DNA of 64,000 nucleotides from Lachnospiraceae bacterium (GTDB lineage Bacteria; Bacillota; Clostridia; Lachnospirales; Lachnospiraceae). Below, in pieces: positions 53,225 to 60,947 of the stretch. The stretch lies in NCBI GenBank assembly GCA_022791755.1, contig JAAVZR010000014.1:87746-151745 (forward strand), written 5' to 3'. Every line of letters starts with the position of its first letter. Positions within the stretch are counted from its first letter, which is position 1. The notes under the pieces are model-generated. The model had not been told where the DNA came from and did not search any database. It saw only the letters and a program-made list of their open reading frames with translations. A program made the translations under genes and the position numbers.

Positions 53225-54562
53225 TTACTCCTCTTCGGCCACCTCGACCAGATGAATTCTCACATTTGCCAGATAACCTGTCTCTTCATCCACAAAAATC
53301 GCGGTCTCCTCCGATTCGCTTTCCTCCGGCATCATGTTCTCCTCCGACGGCGCATCTCCCTCAGACGGCGACGTATTTTCTTCCGGCGGTACTTCTTCCC
53401 CCGATGATGCATTTTCCTCCGGCATCACGCTTTCTTCCGGTCCCGCCGTCTCCTCCGGCAGGCTCTCGATCTCTTTGGATTCTTCTGTCTCCGGCTGAGG
53501 CTGCCAGACCGCCAGCTGCTCCCAGACCTCCTCAGGCAGCTCCAATGCGCCCGAAAACTCCACGTTTCCTCCAAAATAATCCCCGTTCCACGCCTCGCCG
53601 GCCACCTCTCTGTGGATGACCTGGGAGAGCTTCATTGCAAAGTATGTCTCAAACCGGCAGAGCGCCGACGCTGTCATGCGGCTGCCGGAGTCTGCGCCAT
53701 AGAGCTCCTCTCCCGCCGCTCTGTAACCTACCACAGGGACGCCCGCCGCCATCGCCGCTCTCAGCCCTGCCGCCGAATCGGTATTGCCCCCGAACACGTC
53801 GCAGCCAAGACTAAGAAGCTCTGACACCGCCTGCTCCTCCGCCTGGGGAAGGAACCACTTTCCGGTCACTCCCACCTCCACCACAGCCTGCGGATTTACA
53901 CTCCACACTCCGTAAGCAAAGGCATTGACCCCATTGGTCACATCCTCGTCTCCCTGTCCTTTGGCTGCCAGATAACCGATGTGTCCAGAGGTGTCCGCCA
54001 TGGCCGCCGCTGCACCGCACAGATAGGAAGCGGCCGCCAGACTGATATCATAAGTCCCCGAATTGGTCCCGTTATACAGTTCGCTGCCCACACAGGCAAA
54101 CATCACTTCAGGGTATTCCTCCGCGATCGCTGCAATGACGGCCTCGTATTCCCTGGCGCCTCCAAATACGATCTGACAGCCCTCCTCCACACAGGCCAGA
54201 ATGCTGTCCTCGATCTGTGTCCAGTCTGCTTCTCTGCCATTATACGTAAAGGTAAGCTGATCTTCCCCGATTCCCAGCCCGGCGGCTGCGTCCGTGAGCC
54301 CCCGGCGAAGCGCAGCCGTCAGCAGAGAGCCGTCGTTTTCCTCTCCGTAGAGTATCAGCCCGGCCTTCACTTCGGATACCTCCCTGTCCGGCGCCTGCGT
54401 GGACTCCGCAATGGTCTCCGGGGCAGCAGATTCCGTGGCGCTCTCCTGTGTACTCTCTGCCGCTGTCTGCATGGTCGTCTCCCCGGAGGGAGCGCAGGCG
54501 CCGAACAGGAGGCAGATAACCACAAGCATGAAAATCTGATATTTTCTTTTGTGCATATTCAT
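53225..54562 (-). CDS. BMP-family substrate-binding lipoprotein with acidic tail
   Basis: The 445-residue product has a lipoprotein signal (MLVVICLLFGAC), a Thr/Ser/Glu-rich linker, and a BMP/PnrA periplasmic-binding domain from about residue 65 to 350 (VKAGLILYGEENDGS, GHIGYLAAKGQGDEDVTNGV, VFGGNTDSAAGLRAAMAAGVPVVGY). BMP proteins bind nucleosides for ABC importers. Residues 355-440 form a Glu/Pro/Ser tail made of repeated PEEN and SEE blocks. No ABC permease or ATPase gene is near. It may be an orphan receptor. Confidence 0.8.
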   Translation of the reverse strand: MNMHKRKYQIFMLVVICLLFGACAPSGETTMQTAAESTQESATESAAPETIAESTQAPDREVSEVKAGLILYGEENDGSLLTAALRRGLTDAAAGLGIGEDQLTFTYNGREADWTQIEDSILACVEEGCQIVFGGAREYEAVIAAIAEEYPEVMFACVGSELYNGTNSGTYDISLAAASYLCGAAAAMADTSGHIGYLAAKGQGDEDVTNGVNAFAYGVWSVNPQAVVEVGVTGKWFLPQAEEQAVSELLSLGCDVFGGNTDSAAGLRAAMAAGVPVVGYRAAGEELYGADSGSRMTASALCRFETYFAMKLSQVIHREVAGEAWNGDYFGGNVEFSGALELPEEVWEQLAVWQPQPETEESKEIESLPEETAGPEESVMPEENASSGEEVPPEENTSPSEGDAPSEENMMPEESESEETAIFVDEETGYLANVRIHLVEVAEEE

Positions 54563-54639
54563 AATCCAAACCCTTCTTTTTCCATTTCCGGAACAATCCG
54601 TTTTGTTTTAAGAGGAGGAAGTTTAACCGTATGAGAATC

Positions 54640-54675
54640 CTTGCGCATGTCCATACTAATACCGCGCTGCGCAAG
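54640..54675 (+). promoter_or_regulatory. Inverted repeat in front of the DUF1540 gene
   Basis: CTTGCGCA (54640-54647) and TGCGCAAG (54668-54675) are perfectly complementary, 20 bases apart, inside the leader between a first GGAGG-preceded ATG at 54631 and the preferred start at 54706. It could hide or regulate the start; the function is a guess. Confidence 0.4.
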
Positions 54676-54705
54676 CAGAGACGAAATACAAGGAGGACAA
54701 TCATC

Positions 54706-55020
54706 ATGGTGCGATTAGACTGTAACGTAAAAACCTGTATCCACAATGCGGACAACTGCTGCTGCCGGGGCAATATCCTCGTAGACGGACAGGATGCCCG
54801 CGCTAAGGAGGGCACCTGCTGTGCCAGCTTTTATGAAAAGCGCGACGATTCCTACCGCAATCAGTATGAGACACCGGATGTGGCCCTGGCCGTAGACTGT
54901 GAGGCCACCGGCTGCCGGTTCAACGAGAACTGCATCTGCCACGCGGACCATATCAACATCTCCGGTCAGTGTGCCTGCGGCTGTGAGGAGACGGAATGCT
55001 CTACCTTTGAAGCGAGGTAA
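54706..55020 (+). CDS. DUF1540 cysteine-rich protein
   Basis: The 104-residue product has two DUF1540-like Cys modules (VRLDCNVKTCIHNADNCCCRG; AVDCEATGCRFNENCICHADH) and a third Cys group near the end (CACGCEETEC). The Cys pattern suggests metal binding. ATG at 54706 with AAGGAGG ten bases upstream fits the family start; the in-frame ATG at 54631 would add 25 basic residues. The 3' end overlaps the convergent thioesterase gene by 20 bases. Confidence 0.85.
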   Translation: MVRLDCNVKTCIHNADNCCCRGNILVDGQDARAKEGTCCASFYEKRDDSYRNQYETPDVALAVDCEATGCRFNENCICHADHINISGQCACGCEETECSTFEAR

Positions 55021-55738
55021 GTCGGATCACCGCATGAAGAAGCCCGCCCGTATCGTCCTTTACCGCAATCGTAAAGGACGATGCCGGCGCTTCCCAACCG
55101 CCGAAGCAGGCGATCCGGTCCCCAGCATAGGAAGCTTTTTTGTACATAATCTCCACCTCATCGAAATCCTGCTTTGCCGCCTCCTCCGGCAGCGCTTCCA
55201 GGGCATAATCCAGATAACACAGATTATTGGCATGACGGTTGATATCTATGTCACGGCGCTGCACCGTATAATCCCACAGACGCTCACCGGCCGCAGGCGC
55301 TCTCAGACGTTTAAGCGGTTCTCCGAACACGGAGCGCTCCTCCATCCCGTATTTCGCCAGCATATCTTCCGGCACGTGCGCCATTTTCTGACTGCTGGCA
55401 CTGACCAACAGCCAGCCGGTGGCGCCGATCGCCACCGGCTCCCCTTCCTCGTCAAACACCTCAAAGTCTCTCAGGCAGATCACGCCGTTGGCCCCTCTCG
55501 ACCAGGTGCGTATGGAAAGCTGCGTATTCCAGCGCGGCCTGCGATACAAGCGGCATCTCTGCTCATACAGCACCCAGCTGAAATCCGTTTCTTCTATATT
55601 ATTCAGACCATATCCCACCTGATCCGAATGAAGGTTGGCTGCCTCCTGCATCAGACGCAGCATTCCCTTCATCGTCAGCCTGTTATGGATGTCCACATCT
55701 GTGAACTGGACTCTCATCCTGCACTCAAATCCGTCCAT
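55001..55738 (-). CDS. Acyl-ACP thioesterase
   Basis: The 245-residue product has two hotdog domains of the FatA/FatB type: RMRVQFTDVDIHNRLTMKGML, SWVLYEQRCRLYRRPRWNTQL and RRDIDINRHANNLCYLDYALE with the conserved Asn-His pattern. It releases fatty acids from acyl-ACP. AGGAGG precedes the start. It is probably co-transcribed behind thrS, whose stop lies 22 bases upstream. Confidence 0.9.
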   Translation of the reverse strand: MDGFECRMRVQFTDVDIHNRLTMKGMLRLMQEAANLHSDQVGYGLNNIEETDFSWVLYEQRCRLYRRPRWNTQLSIRTWSRGANGVICLRDFEVFDEEGEPVAIGATGWLLVSASSQKMAHVPEDMLAKYGMEERSVFGEPLKRLRAPAAGERLWDYTVQRRDIDINRHANNLCYLDYALEALPEEAAKQDFDEVEIMYKKASYAGDRIACFGGWEAPASSFTIAVKDDTGGLLHAVIRLTSLQR

Positions 55739-55760
55739 TCTGCCTCCTGTTCAAACGCTC

Positions 55761-57698
55761 TTATTTCGTGCCTTCTTCTTTCATCCCGGCACGGTTTATC
55801 CTGGTGCGGATCTCCTCCTGCACCATGGCAATAAATTCCCCGGTACTCTTTTGTCCTTCATCTCCGGCTGCCCGGCTGCGCACAGCTACGCACCCTTCTG
55901 CCTCTTCCTTCTGGCCTACCACCAGCATATAGGGAATCTTCTGTGTCTGAGCCTCACGGATCTTATAACCGATTTTCTCGGACCGGCGGTCCATCTCCGC
56001 CCGGATCCCTGCCTCTGTCAGCTGCTTTGTCACCCTCTCGGCATATTCGCTGTACTTATCGGAAATCGGCAGCACTCGCACCTGCACCGGAGCCAGCCAT
56101 GTGGGAAACGCACCGGCAAAATGCTCGATCAGAATCCCGATGAAGCGCTCAATGGAACCAAATGCCACCCGGTGAATCATAATCGGGCGATGTTTCTCTC
56201 CGTCTGCTCCGTTATATTCCAGTTCAAAGCGCTGGGGCAGCTGGAAGTCCAGCTGGATCGTGCCGCACTGCCAGGTACGTCCGATGGCATCCACCAGATG
56301 GAAATCAATCTTCGGCCCATAGAAAGCGCCGTCGCCCTCATTGACCACATAGGGAAGCCCCAGCTCATCCAGAGCGCTCCTGAGTCCCTCCGTCGCCAGT
56401 TCCCAGTCCTCATCACTGCCCATGCTGTTTTCCGGCCTGGTGGAGAGCTCCACATGATACTCAAAGCCAAACAGGGAGTATACCTCGTCGATCAGCTTCG
56501 CCACACCCTTGATCTCATCCTTGATCTGCTCCGGCATCATGAAGATATGGGCGTCATCCTGAGTAAAGCAGCGCACCCGCATCAGGCCGTGCAGCTGACC
56601 GGACTTCTCATGGCGGTGAACCAGCCCCAGTTCTCCCACCCGCAGAGGAAGATCCCGGTAGGACCTGAGCTCGGAGGCGTACACTAAAATACCGCCGGGA
56701 CAGTTCATCGGCTTCACGGCATAATCCTGCTCGTCGATGACCGTCGTATACATATTAGCCTTATAATGATCCCAGTGTCCGGAGGTCTCCCACAGGCTCC
56801 TGTTTAAGATGACCGGCGTCGAAATCTCCACATAACCGGCTTTCTTATGAATCTCTCTCCAGTAATCGAGAAGCGTGTTTTTCAGTTCCATGCCTTTGGG
56901 AAGAAAGAACGGGAAGCCCGGTCCGGCTTCATGCATCATGAACAGCCCCAGCTCCCGGCCCAGCTTTCTGTGATCGCGCTTTTTAGCCTCCTCCAACATC
57001 GTAAGGTAGCTCTCCAGCTCTTCTTTTTTGGCAAAAGCCGTGGCATAGATACGTGTCAGCATCTTATTGTGCTCGTCGCCCCGCCAGTAAGCACCGGCCA
57101 GGCTCGTCAGCTTATATGCCTTGCCGATATCCTTCGTATTCATCAGGTGCGGACCGGCGCACAGATCCGTAAACTCTCCCTGTCTGTAAAAGCTGATCTC
57201 CTCACCCTCCGGCAGATCCTCAATAAGCTCTACCTTATAGGGCTCTTCCTTCTCCCGCATCAGAGCAAGAGCCTGCTCTCTGGGCAGTGCAAACCTTTCG
57301 ATGGGCAGCGCCTCCTTGATGATTTTCTTCATTTCCGCCTCGATCTTCTCCAGATCCTCCGAGCTGACCGGCGCCGTAAAATCAATATCATAATAAAAGC
57401 CGTCTGCGATGGACGGACCGATCGCCAGCTTAGCATCCGGATACAGCCGCTTCACCGCCTGAGCCATCACATGGCTGGCGCTGTGGCGCAGCGTGGCCAG
57501 ACCACCCTCATCTCTGGCTGTCAGGATATTGACATGACAGTCTCTGTCCACCACGGTGCGCAAATCCATCCTCTCGCCGTCTATCTCACCGGCGCAGGCC
57601 ACGCGGGCCAGGCCCTCACTCAGATCCCTGGCCACCTCCAGGATCGACATGGGATTCGCATACTCTTTAACGCTTCCGTCTTTCAGTGTGATCTTCAT
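55761..57698 (-). CDS. thrS: Threonyl-tRNA synthetase
   Basis: The 645-residue protein has the TGS domain (MKITLKDGSVKEYANPMSIL), the second additional domain (HSASHVMAQAVKRLYPDAKLAIGP), class II core motifs (GPGFPFFLPKGMELKNTL; MNCPGGILVYASELRSYRDL; HRVAFGSIERFIGILIEHF) and the anticodon-binding domain. The start at 57698 has GAGGAGA upstream. Expression is under a T-box leader. Confidence 0.97.
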   Translation of the reverse strand: MKITLKDGSVKEYANPMSILEVARDLSEGLARVACAGEIDGERMDLRTVVDRDCHVNILTARDEGGLATLRHSASHVMAQAVKRLYPDAKLAIGPSIADGFYYDIDFTAPVSSEDLEKIEAEMKKIIKEALPIERFALPREQALALMREKEEPYKVELIEDLPEGEEISFYRQGEFTDLCAGPHLMNTKDIGKAYKLTSLAGAYWRGDEHNKMLTRIYATAFAKKEELESYLTMLEEAKKRDHRKLGRELGLFMMHEAGPGFPFFLPKGMELKNTLLDYWREIHKKAGYVEISTPVILNRSLWETSGHWDHYKANMYTTVIDEQDYAVKPMNCPGGILVYASELRSYRDLPLRVGELGLVHRHEKSGQLHGLMRVRCFTQDDAHIFMMPEQIKDEIKGVAKLIDEVYSLFGFEYHVELSTRPENSMGSDEDWELATEGLRSALDELGLPYVVNEGDGAFYGPKIDFHLVDAIGRTWQCGTIQLDFQLPQRFELEYNGADGEKHRPIMIHRVAFGSIERFIGILIEHFAGAFPTWLAPVQVRVLPISDKYSEYAERVTKQLTEAGIRAEMDRRSEKIGYKIREAQTQKIPYMLVVGQKEEAEGCVAVRSRAAGDEGQKSTGEFIAMVQEEIRTRINRAGMKEEGTK

Positions 57699-57793
57699 AT
57701 TGGTTCTCCTCTCTGATTTGTGCTGTCTCATCCCGGCGCACCGCTCATTTTTGTCCCTATTATGGTCCGCCGTGCGCCCGTTCGGCGCTGCGC

Positions 57794-58036
57794 AAAAAGT
57801 CCCTGACTGTGCAAAAACACAGCCAGGGACGATATCCTATCGCGGTTCCACCCTGCTTGTCTCGGGACTGTCTGCCCGGACCTCTTCCTTCTGACAGATA
57901 ACGGTGTCTTCCGTGCCTGTTCGCAGGCCGCTCGGAGATGGTCTTCCCACTTTCGCCGGTAAAAGGCTTCCACCCAACGCCTCTCTCTCTGGACCGCCTG
58001 ATAAAATGGTACTTGTTCTCGTCAACGCTTTTCTAC
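57794..58036 (-). ncRNA. T-box leader of thrS
   Basis: On the minus strand the leader carries the T-box sequence AGGGTGGAACCGCG (57841-57854), a terminator GTCCCTGGCTGTG/CACAGTCAGGGAC (57799-57830) with a T-run (57794-57798), and a likely Thr specifier ACC at 57940-57942 in a purine-flanked loop. Uncharged tRNA-Thr would stabilise the antiterminator and turn thrS on. Confidence 0.92.
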
Positions 58037-58042
58037 CCGTTA

Positions 58043-58070
58043 AGTATAGCATGTATTTTCTGTTTGTCAA
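58043..58070 (-). promoter_or_regulatory. Promoter of the thrS T-box transcript
   Basis: TTGACA (58065-58070), a 16-base spacer ending in TGC, and TATACT (58043-58048) lie on the minus strand just before the T-box leader. Confidence 0.85.
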
Positions 58071-58090
58071 CGGGGGATTTCGCGCTTTTC

Positions 58091-58119
58091 TTGCTAAGTC
58101 CCTTATTATCTGCTATACT
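58091..58119 (+). promoter_or_regulatory. Promoter of the two-component genes
   Basis: TTGCTA (58091-58096), a 17-base spacer and TATACT (58114-58119) lie on the plus strand, about 70 bases before the regulator gene. Confidence 0.7.
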
Positions 58120-58187
58120 ACAGATGGATATGATCTTTGCCACACCCTGCATGAAAACAGAAAAATACAGGACGAGGTTTTCTCTCT

Positions 58188-58895
58188 ATGATACGGATCG
58201 CCATTGTCGAAGACGATGCCGCCCAGCGGCAGGAACTAAAAAAATATCTGCTGTCTTTCTTTACGGAAAATCAGGAAGAAATCCAGATTTCAGAGTATGC
58301 GGACGGAGCGGATATTCTGGAACGCTATCCGCAAAAGCCGGATCTGATTCTGATGGATATCGATATGCCGAAGATAAACGGGATGGAGGCATCCCGCCAA
58401 ATCCGCAGATTCGACGCAGAAGTGATCCTGATTTTTATCACTAACCTGATCCAGTGCGCCCTGGAAGGGTATTCCGTGGACGCCATGGATTTTATCGTCA
58501 AACCGGTCAGCGAGTGGGGCTGCCGCCAGTCCTTTACCCGGGCTCTGAAGCGGCTTCGCCACAAGCGCGGACATCACATCCGTCTTCAGTGTAAAAAGAA
58601 CATCATGGTGGTCAATGCCAACGAAATTCTCTATGCCGAGACACAGAATCATACCGTACTGCTTCATATGAAAAGCGGCCCCCTTCTGGTCAGCGAATCC
58701 ATGCAGAGCCTGGAGAATAAAACCAGAGGACTGCCCTTTTTTCGGTGCCACAGCTCGTTCTTAGTCAATCTGGAGGCAGTGGACAGCATCGGTCGAACCG
58801 ACGCAACGATTCAAGGCGTCCTGGTTCCTGTGAGCAAATACCGCCGGGCTGATTTTTTAAAGGTCATGACAAATTATATCGGAGGTTCTCACTGA
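58188..58895 (+). CDS. LytTR-family response regulator
   Basis: The 235-residue product has a receiver domain (VEDDAAQRQELKKYL; phospho-acceptor Asp57 in LMDIDMP; FITN; Lys in FIVKP) and a C-terminal LytTR DNA-binding domain (ILYAETQNHTVLLHMKSG; FFRCHSSFLVNLEAVDSI). Such AgrA/VirR-like regulators bind paired direct repeats. It overlaps the kinase gene by one base (TGATG), and GGAGG for the kinase lies in its 3' end. No target site could be assigned. Confidence 0.92.
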   Translation: MIRIAIVEDDAAQRQELKKYLLSFFTENQEEIQISEYADGADILERYPQKPDLILMDIDMPKINGMEASRQIRRFDAEVILIFITNLIQCALEGYSVDAMDFIVKPVSEWGCRQSFTRALKRLRHKRGHHIRLQCKKNIMVVNANEILYAETQNHTVLLHMKSGPLLVSESMQSLENKTRGLPFFRCHSSFLVNLEAVDSIGRTDATIQGVLVPVSKYRRADFLKVMTNYIGGSH

Positions 58896-60220
58896 TGGAG
58901 GATGTATTGATTCTCAGAGATTTCGTCTGGTTTCTCCGCTATGTGGGCTGGACCGCTCTCTTCTTCGTCTATCTGGCGCCTCTGCCTGAACGGTCTGTCA
59001 AAAGAAGTCTCCGGCTCTTCTGCTTCGCCGTACTTCTGGCTCTGTCCACGCTCCTACAGTACCGGATGATGGCACAGCTGACCCTGGACATAGGACTGAA
59101 CACCGCCTGCTGGATCGCCGTGTGTCTCATCCTCAGGCGTACGCACTGGACCAACGCCCTCTATGGCGCTCTCGCCTTCGGAATTATCAACGATCTGTCA
59201 AAGGTGATCTCCCATGACCTGGCGTTTGGCTTTCTGCTGGAACCCCGGCTGCATGGCCTGCCGTCCATTGGTTCCCATCTGATCTACACGGCTTCTAATC
59301 TGGCCGTAGGACTGGCCTGTGTCCTGCTGTTCCGACGTCTGATTTTCAAAAATGATAAACAGCAGTTTGGTTTTCTTCCTTTCAGTCTCATCCTCCTGCC
59401 GCCTGTGGTATATTTCTACGCCCGCAACTATCAGTTTGTCCTCCTGAATGTGCCGCAGCTGTCGGACTCCCGCTACATCATGCCGGTCTATATCCTTCTG
59501 CTTCTTCTGGGTTTTTCCGCCCTGCTCATCTCCATACTGGCCGACAGCAGCCTCTCCGTGCGCATTCAACAGGAAGAGCGCCGTCATATGCAGGAGCTTC
59601 TGGAAAAGCAGCGACAGGAATTCATCTCGCAAAAATCCGCCTCCGAAGCCATACGTCAGAAATACCACGATCTCAAAAACTGTCTTCTGGCTCTGAGGGC
59701 GGAAAATTCCTCCTCCCCCTCCCGGACCCGGTTCATGGAGGAGATCGATCAGATTATGAGGCCTCTGGAGACGGATGTGGAAACCGGCAACCCCTTCCTC
59801 AATATCGTTCTGGCAGACAAGATCCGGCTCTGTCAGGAAAAAGAAATCCGGCTCACCCCTTACGTCAACGGGCAGTGTCTTTCCTTTCTGGACGGGCTGG
59901 ACCTGTGCGTCATCGCAGGCAATGCCCTGGATAACGCCGTGGAGGCTGTGGAAAAACTGCCCGTAGAAAAACGGGAAATCCATATGAAGATTTCCCGTTC
60001 CGGCAATATGGTCCTTCTGTGTTTTCACAATTATCACTCCGGAGGCCTTACACAGGACGCCGCCGGCTTTTACCGCACCAGTAAGCCGGATCCCCGGAAT
60101 CATGGATACGGTCTGAAGGGGATTTCCCAGACTCTCAGCCGCTATGACGGCAGCATGGCCATCGAAGCCTCTGAAGAAGAATTCACCCTGAACATTCTGA
60201 TCCCTGTTCCTGAGAAATAA
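58895..60220 (+). CDS. GHKL sensor histidine kinase, AgrC-like
   Basis: The 441-residue product has six or seven N-terminal membrane segments (to about residue 220), a coiled linker, the phospho-acceptor motif KYHDLKNCLLAL, and a GHKL ATPase domain with VIAGNALDNAVEAVEKL and GYGLKGISQTLSRYDG. This resembles AgrC-type peptide sensors. No agrB or agrD lies in the window, so the signal is unknown. The 3' end overlaps the convergent hypothetical gene by 38 bases. Confidence 0.92.
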   Translation: MEDVLILRDFVWFLRYVGWTALFFVYLAPLPERSVKRSLRLFCFAVLLALSTLLQYRMMAQLTLDIGLNTACWIAVCLILRRTHWTNALYGALAFGIINDLSKVISHDLAFGFLLEPRLHGLPSIGSHLIYTASNLAVGLACVLLFRRLIFKNDKQQFGFLPFSLILLPPVVYFYARNYQFVLLNVPQLSDSRYIMPVYILLLLLGFSALLISILADSSLSVRIQQEERRHMQELLEKQRQEFISQKSASEAIRQKYHDLKNCLLALRAENSSSPSRTRFMEEIDQIMRPLETDVETGNPFLNIVLADKIRLCQEKEIRLTPYVNGQCLSFLDGLDLCVIAGNALDNAVEAVEKLPVEKREIHMKISRSGNMVLLCFHNYHSGGLTQDAAGFYRTSKPDPRNHGYGLKGISQTLSRYDGSMAIEASEEEFTLNILIPVPEK

Positions 60221-60938
60221 ATGCTTCCTGGTCCAGACGATAGATATTATAGGGCGCTGCCTTTTTCATCAGCTCCTCTCTGTTACGCACCGCTCTCAGG
60301 AAGCGGGCGTACTGTTTCAGACATGACTCCACCGTTTCCTGAGACAGGGTTCTGTGATACAGCTCAAAACGCATTTCCAGATAACCGCAGGTCCTCTGCC
60401 ACTGTCCGGCCGCCTGCGCCGCCATATGGTTTAACCCTGCGCTTTTCTTCACTGCACTGTCCGGAATAAAGTCAAACAGCTCCCTGCAATAGATAAAGCT
60501 GCTCATCACCGCTTCCACCACCGGCCGGTCTTCCTTCATGGTCAGTTCCGGCGCCTTTGAGGCATGAAAGTACACGGTACGCTGATAAAAGCTCACCACG
60601 CTGCGCCCGTCGGCAAGTACCTCCTCATCGCGCCGCAGCACCTCGATAATCTTATTCAGAAAGAACCGGTATACCTGCTGTCGCACCTGATATTTCTCCC
60701 GGGGTCCTGCAAAACGGATGGCATATTTCGCACAGTCGATCTCATTGGACGCCCGATACTCTTCTATGGGCAGCAGGAGCTGGAAGCTTTTCATCGCAAT
60801 GAGCCAGGCTGTCACACATCTCTCGTCCAGATCCAGCACCTGACCGGCCAGAAGCATGGCCCGCTTTCCGTCTTTTTTCAGAAGGGCTTCTTCCGCCTGG
60901 CAAAGCAGGCCATTTGGGCATTTCTCATCCATTTTCAT
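60183..60938 (-). CDS. Hypothetical helical protein with TPR-like N terminus
   Basis: I do not recognise a family. The 251-residue product is soluble and mostly helical. Residues 10-55 (QAEEALLKKDGKRAMLLAGQ; VLDLDERCVTAWLIAMKSF) look like one TPR pair; no signal peptide is seen. It starts nine bases after the Tat flavoprotein stop codon with no strong ribosome binding site, and may be translated by coupling. Its end overlaps the kinase gene by 38 bases. It may belong functionally to the flavoprotein. Confidence 0.6.
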   Translation of the reverse strand: MKMDEKCPNGLLCQAEEALLKKDGKRAMLLAGQVLDLDERCVTAWLIAMKSFQLLLPIEEYRASNEIDCAKYAIRFAGPREKYQVRQQVYRFFLNKIIEVLRRDEEVLADGRSVVSFYQRTVYFHASKAPELTMKEDRPVVEAVMSSFIYCRELFDFIPDSAVKKSAGLNHMAAQAAGQWQRTCGYLEMRFELYHRTLSQETVESCLKQYARFLRAVRNREELMKKAAPYNIYRLDQEAFISQEQGSECSG

Positions 60939-60947
60939 CGGTTTGAT

